Shown here: positions 16,101 through 22,395 of the stretch, piece after piece
How the letters are laid out: each line of letters opens with the position of its first letter
Numbering within the stretch: the stretch's first letter is position 1
NCBI GenBank assembly: GCA_902765305.1
Contig: CACWZI010000079.1
Coordinates: forward strand, 1-40,411
Direction: 5' to 3'
DNA length: 40,411 nt
From: an uncultured Eubacteriales bacterium
Lineage (GTDB): Bacteria; Bacillota; Clostridia; Christensenellales; Aristaeellaceae
Notes under the pieces: generated by a model
What the model saw: only the letters and a program-made list of their open reading frames with translations
What the model was told of the DNA's origin: nothing
Database searches by the model: none
Made by a program: the position numbers and the translations under genes

Positions 16101-16418
16101 TCAGCCCGCGCAATAGACCGCTAAAGGACTTGCTTCGCTTCGCTGCGCCGGGGAACCGCTTTGTCGGACGACCTCGTCCAGCGCCCAGCGGAGGGCCGCA
16201 ATGGGGATGCCGTTGACCGCCTGTACGCTGTCGATGTCGTAGCGTCCGCTGGTGATCGTTTTAAAGGCGTCCGTATCCAGCAGGGCGCCCACCGTATGGA
16301 TGCCCTTTCCGGCCAGGGAATGCACCACGCCGGTGGGTATGCTGGTGGCGCCGATGGCCTGCTGCCTGTCGAGGGACGGGCTGGACTGCGCCATAGCGGC
16401 AATTTCAGACATTGACAT
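16101..16418 (-). CDS. Small protein with HhH / alpha-CTD-like segment
   Basis: 105 aa, not recognised by name. The N-terminal 30 residues are polar. The middle reads SLAGKGIHTVGALLDTD ... SVQAVNGIPIAALRWALDEV, resembling the two-helix pattern 'L-x-x-x-G-I-x-T-V-x-x-L-L ... V-x-G-I-G-x-x-S-L' of helix-hairpin-helix and RNA polymerase alpha C-terminal domains; DNA binding is therefore possible but unproved. Start 16418 (MSMSEIA) has AAAGGAAG upstream. The last 11 residues (SEASPLAVYCAG) are encoded by a fragment resembling the repeat-family core (16123-16138). It has its own promoter with repeated half-sites. Confidence 0.55.
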   Translation of the reverse strand: MSMSEIAAMAQSSPSLDRQQAIGATSIPTGVVHSLAGKGIHTVGALLDTDAFKTITSGRYDIDSVQAVNGIPIAALRWALDEVVRQSGSPAQRSEASPLAVYCAG

Positions 16419-16493
16419 AGTTTCACTTCCTTTCATTTGAATGGTTGGGCTGTCTTACATATTACTCGCCGAGGCGAGGTTTCTTGATCGACA

Positions 16494-16528
16494 GCTTTCA
16501 TTTTAACACACATTTAAATGAAAGTCAA
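16494..16528 (-). promoter_or_regulatory. Promoter and candidate operator of the HhH-like gene
   Basis: Minus strand TTGACT (16528-16523), 17 bp, TAAAAT (16505-16500). A 9-bp inverted repeat CTTTCATTT (16494-16502) / AAATGAAAG (16516-16524) spans it, and a third copy of the half-site lies at about 16430-16438 near the start codon, suggesting repressor control. The short 5' leader also contains a CTCGCC/GGCGAG hairpin at about 16465-16478. Confidence 0.6.
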
Positions 16529-16573
16529 GCCGTGGTTTACTGATATTCTGATTTATACGAAGGAGGCGATACC

Positions 16574-19165
16574 ATGCCACCCATCATGGTTCCCATACAG
16601 CGGGATCTGGACCTGGATGCGGACGTGGGGCAGTTTTCGATCTACACCCGAATGGAGGGCTTCGTGACCGTGGCGGCCCTGGCGCGGATCGCCCCGGGGC
16701 ACGGCGCGGCGACGGCGGACGGTGTGAAGCTCAGCCGCTGGGAGAGCGTGGACCTGAAGGGCGTCACGCTGCTGTTCTTGCCCCTTTCGGAGGTCATGCC
16801 GGACTACGGCCAGCGCTGCCGCGTGGCGCTGAGGGGCTTTCGCACCCCCGGCGGCCTGCCCTTTGCCCCCTGCGCCTTCACGGTGACCGTCCTGCCCCGC
16901 AGGCAGCCGGACCCGGCGTTTGCCCAGCACGACGCGGCGGCCCTGGAGGCGGCCCGGGAGGGCATGGTGCTGCTGCGCAACGAAAATGGCGCGCTGCCCC
17001 TGCCCGCGAACATCACGCTCAACTGTCTGGGCTCGGCCCAGCACTGGTGGCGCTGCTCGATGGCAGGGGCCTCGCGGATCAACCCCCGCCAGAGGCCCGG
17101 ATTTCACCAGGCCGTGGCGGAGCACAGCGGCTTCCGGGTGAATGCCGCGCTGTCGGACTTCTACCGCCGCGCCCGTGTGGACGAGCTGCCCGGCGAAGAC
17201 CTGCTGGCCGGGGCGCGGGTGAACGGCGGTCCGGCGCTGGTGTTCATCGCTCGGCAGTGGGGCGAGATGATGGACCTGCGGGATATCCCCGGGGAGTTTC
17301 GCCTGAGCGACGCTGAGCGGGCGCTGTTGCGCCTGGCCCGTGAAAGCTTCGACCGGGTGATCGTGATCCTGAACACCGGCGGCCCGATCGACATGGCCTG
17401 GCTCAGGGAAATCGACGTGGACGCGGTGCTGTTCACCGGCTACGCGGGCATGCTCTCGGCCCACGCGCTGGTGGAGCTGCTGGACGGACGGGTCAATCCC
17501 TCCGGCCACCTGCCGGATACCTGGCCCTGGCGCTTTTCGGACAATCCCGTAAGCCGGAACTTCCCCCAGCGGCCGGCGGACGCGCCTTACGTCCACGAGG
17601 ACGCCATCGGGGTGCGGGTGGTTTACGAAGAGGACATCTACATGGGCTACCGCTGGTTCGACAGCTTCGCCGTACCCGTGGCCTTCCCCTTCGGGCACGG
17701 GCTGAGCTATACCGACTTCGAGCTGACGCCCGCCGGCGTGCAGCGGCGGGGGGACGACGTGCGCGTCCGCGTATCGGTGCGCAACAGCGGCAAAAGGGCG
17801 GGCAAGGCCGTGGCCCAGCTGTACGTCGCGCCACCCAGGGGCATAATTGAAAAGCCCGACCATGTGCTGGTGGGCTTTGAGAAGACGGCCCTGCTGGCGC
17901 CGGGGGAGTCGCAGGCGCTGGAAATCCCCATGCGCCTGGAGGACGCGGCCTCCTTCGACGAGGCCCGGAGCGCATGGGTGCTGGAGGCGGGGGAATACGG
18001 CCTGTTTGTCGGCCAGAGCCTCGGCTGCCTCATCCCGGCGGGAAAGCTGGCGATCGAGGCGCGGACCCTGCGCCGGGTGGCGGCGGTGGCCCCGCCGATG
18101 GAGGACTTCAAGCGCCTGACCCGCGCCGACCCGACGGTGGACGGCTCGAAGTCCCACACCGTGCCCCTGGGCCAGCAGATCACCGTGCCCGCGCCGCGGG
18201 TGAAGGCGCGACGCGAAGATAGTCCTTTAGGGGATGGCGGGACGCCCACGAAGCGGAGGCAGGGGGAGCGCATCCTGTGGCAGGCGGTGCGTCAGGTCCC
18301 GTCGAAGCTGCCGGCCTTCGTGGGCCAGCTGTCGCTATTGGACCTGTGCCGGCTGAACGTCTGCGCCGGGTCACGGTGGCTGCCGGGGCAGGACGGCATG
18401 GCGGGGCACACGCCCCGAATGGAGGCCTACGGGCTGCCCGAATTCTGCGCTTCGGACGCCAACCCGGGGCTGAACCTGAAGCGGCGGAACGTGGGCTTTC
18501 CCGCCAGCAGCGTGATCGCGGCCACCTTCAATAGATCCATCGCCGAAGGGGTGGGCCGGGTCGTGGCGGCGGAATGCCCCGCCCACGGCGTGGACCTGGT
18601 GCTGGCCCCGGGCATGAACCTGCACCGCAGCCCGCTGTGCGGACGCCACCCGGAATACTTCTCCGAGGACCCCTTCCTGACCGGCGTGATGGCGGCCTGC
18701 CATGCCCGGGGACTGGAGGCAGGCGGCGTGGGCAGCTGCTACAAGCACCTGTTCTGCAACAACGCAGAGCTGGGCCGCATGGGCAGCCACAGCATTGTCT
18801 CCCGTCAGGCCCTGCGGGAGCTGTATTTCCGCGCCTTCGAGATCGCCTTCAGGCTGCACAGCCCCCGCTCGGTGATGACCAGCTACAACGCCCTGAACGG
18901 CATCTATCCCGGCGAAAGCCGGGCCCTGTTGGATAACCTGCTGCGCGGGGAGTGGGGCTTTACGGGCTTCGTGATGTCCGACTGGGGCAGCGTGCGCACC
19001 GTCAGCGCGGTGGAGATGGTCAACGCCGGCAACAGCTGGATCACCCCCGGCGGTCCCCTGTGGGTCCAGCGCATCTGGAATGCCGCCCGCCGGGGCGAGA
19101 TCACACGGGAGGCGCTGGAGGAGAATGTGATGTGGCTGCTACGGGGGATGGAGGGCAACTACTGA
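16574..19165 (+). CDS. GH3 glycoside hydrolase with permuted domain order
   Basis: 863 aa, no signal peptide. The order is reversed relative to most GH3 enzymes: after an N-terminal about 110-residue beta domain comes the GH3 C-type alpha/beta sandwich (about 115-390, ending FPFGHGLSYTDFELTP), then a fibronectin-III-like domain (about 395-520), a linker (about 530-565), and last the TIM-barrel catalytic domain (about 570-863). The nucleophile is D803 in MSDWGS. The same order is known in Ruminococcus albus and Butyrivibrio beta-glucosidases. Beta-glucosidase is likely but xylosidase or other specificity cannot be excluded. The linker residues about 546-563 are encoded by a repeat-core fragment. 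AGGAGG precedes ATG 16574. The final Tyr codon and stop come from repeat E2. Confidence 0.92.
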   Translation: MPPIMVPIQRDLDLDADVGQFSIYTRMEGFVTVAALARIAPGHGAATADGVKLSRWESVDLKGVTLLFLPLSEVMPDYGQRCRVALRGFRTPGGLPFAPCAFTVTVLPRRQPDPAFAQHDAAALEAAREGMVLLRNENGALPLPANITLNCLGSAQHWWRCSMAGASRINPRQRPGFHQAVAEHSGFRVNAALSDFYRRARVDELPGEDLLAGARVNGGPALVFIARQWGEMMDLRDIPGEFRLSDAERALLRLARESFDRVIVILNTGGPIDMAWLREIDVDAVLFTGYAGMLSAHALVELLDGRVNPSGHLPDTWPWRFSDNPVSRNFPQRPADAPYVHEDAIGVRVVYEEDIYMGYRWFDSFAVPVAFPFGHGLSYTDFELTPAGVQRRGDDVRVRVSVRNSGKRAGKAVAQLYVAPPRGIIEKPDHVLVGFEKTALLAPGESQALEIPMRLEDAASFDEARSAWVLEAGEYGLFVGQSLGCLIPAGKLAIEARTLRRVAAVAPPMEDFKRLTRADPTVDGSKSHTVPLGQQITVPAPRVKARREDSPLGDGGTPTKRRQGERILWQAVRQVPSKLPAFVGQLSLLDLCRLNVCAGSRWLPGQDGMAGHTPRMEAYGLPEFCASDANPGLNLKRRNVGFPASSVIAATFNRSIAEGVGRVVAAECPAHGVDLVLAPGMNLHRSPLCGRHPEYFSEDPFLTGVMAACHARGLEAGGVGSCYKHLFCNNAELGRMGSHSIVSRQALRELYFRAFEIAFRLHSPRSVMTSYNALNGIYPGESRALLDNLLRGEWGFTGFVMSDWGSVRTVSAVEMVNAGNSWITPGGPLWVQRIWNAARRGEITREALEENVMWLLRGMEGNY
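18208..18232 (+). repeat. Repeat-core fragment read in frame within GH3 gene
   Basis: 24 of 25 bases identical to 19517-19541 in repeat E2 and nearly identical to the complement of 25477-25501 in E4. Here it encodes part of the interdomain linker (RREDSPLG) and the reading frame avoids the TAG in the motif. Confidence 0.85.
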
Positions 19166-19619
19166 TTTGTCGCTCTGGCGACAAATCAGTAGTTAGGTTT
19201 TAGGTTTTAGGTTTTAGGTGTTAGGGAAGGTAGAAATCCTGACGGATTTCTTTTATTCAAAGGACCGAGAAACGTAGTAACTACTGCTGTTTCCTTTGAA
19301 TCAAACAAATCCCGTGGCCGAAGGCCTAGCGAAGCGTTAAGGAAATACCGCGCAATTAAGGTGGTCAGCTGGCGAGTGAATTTTTCGACAGATGCAATTG
19401 TAGATTTCGAAGGTTTACTGGCGGTAAATCGAGAAATCTGCAAGCAGCAGATGTCGGAAAAGGCACCGCCAGATGTGCCGCCGTATTGTGCGGTATTTCC
19501 TTTCCTTAAGGGATTTGCGACGCGAAGATAGCCCTTTAGGGCACCACCCCTAAAACCTAACCCCTAACCCCTAAAACCTGAATACTGATTTATCGAGCAA
19601 AGCTCGATAAATCAGTATT
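19157..19619. repeat. Repeat element E2 (a-left, b-right)
   Basis: The whole 454-bp gap between convergent GH3 and ABC-F genes. Left hairpin a: arm AACTACTGATTTGTCGC (19157-19173), loop TCTG, partner 19178-19194. Left heptamers AGGTTTT x3 plus variants (19195-19225). The core (19226-19545) holds hairpin-forming GAAATCC/GGATTTC-like and GGCC-gaa-GGCC segments, the conserved TTTGAATCAAACAAATCCC stretch, and GCCCTTTAGGGC. Right array (19548-19579) is CCTAAAA/CCTAACC. Right hairpin b: arm AATACTGATTTATCGAGC (19581-19598), loop AAA, partner 19602-19619. The left arm contains the GH3 stop codon and the right end touches the ABC-F stop. The core is interrupted by a 160-bp nested element. Confidence 0.88.
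19341..19500. repeat. 160-bp inverted-repeat element nested in E2
   Basis: Terminal inverted repeats GGAAATACCGCGCAAT (19341-19356) and ATTGTGCGGTATTTCC (19485-19500), one mismatch. Inner parts also pair imperfectly (CTGGCG..CGACAGATGC with GCAGATGTCGG..CGCCAG), so the whole unit can fold as one long hairpin. It splits a core that is continuous in E4 at the CGAAGCGTTAA / TTAAGGGATTTGCG position. No open frame of note. MITE-like. Confidence 0.7.
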
Positions 19620-21281
19620 TTACTGTCTCTTCATCTCCCTCAGCGCCTTGGCGAGGGCGTCGTACTCCTTGGCCAGTGCCTGGGGATTGTCGCCCTTTCG
19701 CGGCGCGGCCATTCTGCCGGCCAGGGCGGCCAGGCGCATCTCGAGGGCGGAGATTTGAAGCCGCACGGCTTCGGCGGCGCGGTCCCGGCTGGCATCGGCC
19801 TCCATCTCGTCGAGCGTTCCCTCGAACGCGGAGAGACGGCCCTTGTCGAAGGTCAGCACCCGGGTGGCGACGGCGCGGACGAAGGCGCGGTCGTGGCTGA
19901 CGAACAGCAGCGTGCCGCCGTAGCCCGCCAACAGCGCCTCGAGGGCCTGCATCGTGAACAGGTCCAGGTGGTTGGTGGGCTCGTCCAGTATAAGCAAGTT
20001 GGAATCGGAAAGCAGCAGCTTCGCCAGCGCGACCTTGGCCCGTTCGCCGCCGGAGAGCACCCGCACCGGCTTGAATACGCTGTCGCCCCGCAGGTTCAGC
20101 CGGGCCAGCACCGTCCGGGCCGTGGCTTCAGGGTGGGGTGAATCGGCGCGGGCGTTCTCCAGCGCGGTGTCGTCGAAGCGCAGCGCCTTTGCATGGTCCT
20201 GGTCGAAGACGCCGACCCGGGCCTCCGGGTTCAGCCGAACGGCGCCGGTGAAGCGGGTGCCGGGGGAGGGGCTGCCGGCCAGCGCCCGCAGCAGCGTGGT
20301 CTTGCCGCAGCCGTTTTCGCCCAGCAGCGCCGTGCGCGAACCCGTGGGCAATGTGAATTCCGATCCGGCCAGCAATGTCCGGCCGCCGGCTGTCAGCTGC
20401 CTGCAGCGCACGGCCAGGGCCGTCTTCGCCGCGATGGGATGGGCCACGCCCAGCGCCATGCGGATATCGGGCAGGTCCCGGGGCCGTTCCTTCCGCTCCA
20501 GCCGGGCCATGCGGCCCTCCAGCACCTTCTTTGCGTGGCTCTGGTGTAGCACTGCGTTGGTGTATTCGTGGGTGTGCAGCCGCGCCTCGCTGTTGCCCAT
20601 GCGCTTCGGGGCCTTTTTGACCGAGGCGGCCCACTCGGCCTTCTTCTGCATCGCTTCCCGCAGGCGCGCCTGCTCCGCGCGGTAACGGTCGTATTCGAAC
20701 TGCTGGCGCTCCCGCTTACGCGCCTGTTCGGCCTGCCAGTCGGCGTAGCCGCCGGGAAAATCCGTCAGACTGCCGTCCTCCAGATACAGCACCCGGTTGC
20801 ACAGCGCCTCCAGCAGCGCCCGGTCGTGGGAGACGAGCACCAGCGCGCCGGTGTGGGCCGCCAGGCGCTTTTGCAGGCGGGCGATGCCTGGGGCGTCCAG
20901 GTCGGTGGTGGGCTCGTCGGCCAGCAGCAGCGGCGCGTCCGTGGACAGCGCCCCCGCGATGCGCCGGCGGGTCCGCTCTCCGCCGGAAAGCCCCTCCCGT
21001 GGGTCGGGCGCGCGGAATTCCGAGGCGAGGCGGGCGCTGGCCTCAAGTCGGGCGTCCCCGGACTGTCGGATCAGTGTCGCCGGGGCATAGCGCCGCACCG
21101 TGCCGCCGTCCGGGGCCAGCTCCCCTGCGAGGATCGCCAGCAGCGTGGACTTCCCCGCGCCGTTTTCGCCCACCAACGCCACCCGCTCGCCGTCGTACAG
21201 GTGCAGCCGGTCGATATTCAGCACGACCTGTTCGCCGTAGGATTTTGAGATGTGATTCGCTTCCAATAAGATTCTGGACAT
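19620..21281 (-). CDS. ABC-F family ATPase, probable ribosome protection
   Basis: 553 aa, two fused ABC domains and no membrane segments. Walker [10 protein letters not shown] (38-46) and GENGCGKTT in the second half; signatures LSGGERTRRR and LSGGERAKVA; the interdomain linker is basic and helical (about 190-290, KRERQQFEYDRYRAEQARLREAMQKK..), the part that reaches into the ribosomal E site in ABC-F proteins. It could be an antibiotic-resistance type or a housekeeping translation factor; the attenuator-like leader favours the former. Start 21281 (MSRILLEANHISKSYG) has GGAAGGAG. The same frame is open further upstream but is inside the leader. Confidence 0.9.
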   Translation of the reverse strand: MSRILLEANHISKSYGEQVVLNIDRLHLYDGERVALVGENGAGKSTLLAILAGELAPDGGTVRRYAPATLIRQSGDARLEASARLASEFRAPDPREGLSGGERTRRRIAGALSTDAPLLLADEPTTDLDAPGIARLQKRLAAHTGALVLVSHDRALLEALCNRVLYLEDGSLTDFPGGYADWQAEQARKRERQQFEYDRYRAEQARLREAMQKKAEWAASVKKAPKRMGNSEARLHTHEYTNAVLHQSHAKKVLEGRMARLERKERPRDLPDIRMALGVAHPIAAKTALAVRCRQLTAGGRTLLAGSEFTLPTGSRTALLGENGCGKTTLLRALAGSPSPGTRFTGAVRLNPEARVGVFDQDHAKALRFDDTALENARADSPHPEATARTVLARLNLRGDSVFKPVRVLSGGERAKVALAKLLLSDSNLLILDEPTNHLDLFTMQALEALLAGYGGTLLFVSHDRAFVRAVATRVLTFDKGRLSAFEGTLDEMEADASRDRAAEAVRLQISALEMRLAALAGRMAAPRKGDNPQALAKEYDALAKALREMKRQ

Positions 21282-21282
21282 G

Positions 21283-21520
21283 AAAAACGCTCCTTCCCGC
21301 CGGGAAGGAGCGCAAAAAGCCGAACGGCAATGCCACCGCGAACGCCAGGGGCGTCCGGCCGTGAAAAAACGCAACCTCCACGCGGCGGCAAAATACACCC
21401 CTCTTCACAGAACAGGGGCCATTTTTCTCGCCGGATGTCAGTTGCGGATCTTCATCAGTCGTTGTATACCTGCCTTTCATCGGATGGGTGCATTATAGCA
21501 GACGGTGGGGGGATTGTCAA
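21283..21520 (-). promoter_or_regulatory. Promoter, structured leader and attenuator of ABC-F gene
   Basis: Minus strand promoter TTGACA (21520-21515), 17 bp, TATAAT (21497-21492); leader about 200 nt. It ends in a perfect 12-bp hairpin (arms 21288-21299 and 21301-21312) followed by five T, then C and the ABC-F ATG. The ribosome site GGAAGGAG is inside the hairpin's 3' arm, so both transcription past it and translation need it open. An ATG at 21480, only about 5 nt from the expected transcription start, opens a frame through the leader that could act as a sensing peptide. The design matches attenuators known for ABC-F resistance genes. Confidence 0.75.
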
Positions 21521-21554
21521 CCCCGGTTCTGCCGCCGGGACGGCAAACCCAAAG

Positions 21555-21929
21555 TCAATCAGGTTTCTGTTCCTTTCCCTTCAGGAATTCTCCAACCTTG
21601 CCGGTCAGGTTCTTTGCGCCGTCCACGATCTTCTCGTCGATGTCGGTCCTGTCCAGAAGCGCCTGCACCTTGCCGGGGATGCCCTTTACGGCCTCCACGA
21701 CCTTTTCGTCGACGTCGGTCTTGTCCAGTAGCGCCTGCACCTTGCCGGGGATGTCCTTCACGGCCTCCACGACCTTTTCGTCGACGTCGGTCTTGTCCAG
21801 CAGCGCCTGCACCTTGCCGGGGATGTCCTTCAGGGCCTCCGCAACCTTCTCGTCGACGTCGGTCTTGTCCAGGACCTCCTGCACCTTGCCCTTCACATTC
21901 TCAATCACTTTGTTCAGCTCTTCGTTCAT
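21555..21929 (-). CDS. Protein of four 24-residue amphipathic repeats
   Basis: 124 aa. After a 14-residue head come four repeats at 15-38, 39-62, 63-86 and 87-110, consensus KVQALLDKTDVDEKVVEAVK + DIPG, then KVGEFLKGKEQKPD. Repeats 2 and 3 differ at one residue and the 72-bp DNA units are nearly identical. Each is a charged amphipathic helix pair, reminiscent of apolipoprotein/late-embryogenesis-like or CsbD-like small proteins; no signal peptide and no named family recognised. AAGGAG precedes ATG 21929. It is monocistronic with its own strong promoter. Confidence 0.75.
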   Translation of the reverse strand: MNEELNKVIENVKGKVQEVLDKTDVDEKVAEALKDIPGKVQALLDKTDVDEKVVEAVKDIPGKVQALLDKTDVDEKVVEAVKGIPGKVQALLDRTDIDEKIVDGAKNLTGKVGEFLKGKEQKPD

Positions 21930-21979
21930 CTGATAAAACTCCTTTCACCTGCGCGGCGCCCACCGCGCCAACTGGCAAC

Positions 21980-22008
21980 ATTATACAGCAGTTAACCAAG
22001 TACGTCAA
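21980..22008 (-). promoter_or_regulatory. Promoter of the 24-residue-repeat protein
   Basis: TTGACG (22008-22003), 17 bp, TATAAT (21985-21980) on the minus strand. Confidence 0.75.
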
Positions 22009-22028
22009 GGAAATGGATGCAAGTGGCC

Positions 22029-22303
22029 AGGGCTCACGCATGAATGCTTGAGCCTGTCACACAAAATCCGAGGAAGCAGCGAGGTAAATACTGATTTGTC
22101 GAGCTATGCTCGATAAATCAGTATTCAGGTTTTAGGTTTTAGGTTTTAGGGGTGGTGCAAATCCCTTCGGGATTTGTTTGATTCAAAGGAAACGGCAGTA
22201 GTTACCTAAAACCTATAACCTAAAACCTAAATACTGATTTGTCGCAGCGCGACAAATCAGTATTTGAATGCGACTGTTCCGTCTGGCAATTCATGCGTGA
22301 GCC
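22029..22303. repeat. Repeat element E3 with outer flanks (b-left, a-right)
   Basis: Core unit 22087-22265. Left hairpin b: arm AATACTGATTTGTCGAGC (22087-22104), loop TAT, partner 22108-22125 with one G-T wobble, a hybrid of the a and b types. Left array AGGTTTT x3 (22126-22150), shortest core (22151-22204) with CAAATCCCTTCGGGATTTG and TTTGATTCAAAGGAAAC, right array CCTAAAA/CCTATAA (22205-22228), right hairpin a: arm AAATACTGATTTGTCGC (22229-22245), loop AGC, partner 22249-22265. Outside it, 22031-22054 is a nested 24-nt palindrome (GGCTCA..GCAT..ATGC..TGAGCC) and 22289-22303 is an inverted partial copy of it. It lies between two divergent promoters. Confidence 0.87.
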
Positions 22304-22325
22304 GTGCATTCCTCAATCCCCGCCC

Positions 22326-22355
22326 TTGACGCTGCCTGCCCGATGATGCTATAAT
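22326..22355 (+). promoter_or_regulatory. Promoter of the glycosyltransferase-prmA group
   Basis: TTGACG (22326-22331), 18 bp, TATAAT (22350-22355). The expected start near 22362 supports GTG 22396 as initiator. Confidence 0.75.
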
Positions 22356-22395
22356 AGACCGTACTTTGTGGAATCCCGACGGGAGGTGTCGACCG

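Noticed and set aside
21313-21420. T-box riboswitch upstream of the ABC-F gene
   Set aside because: CGCGGTGGCATTGCC resembles part of a T-box, but the full conserved GGTGG-N-ACCGCG bulge and specifier stem are not present on the coding strand.
21043-21480. 145-codon frame from ATG 21480 as a real protein gene
   Set aside because: No ribosome site, almost at the RNA 5' end, and its 3' part is out of frame inside the ABC-F gene. Only its first part is considered, as a possible leader peptide.
22126-22150. G-quadruplex as the common function of heptamer arrays
   Set aside because: GG tracts spaced by five bases could form a two-layer quadruplex in E2-E4, but E5 breaks the pattern with AGTGATT while keeping left-right pairing, so pairing explains the data better.
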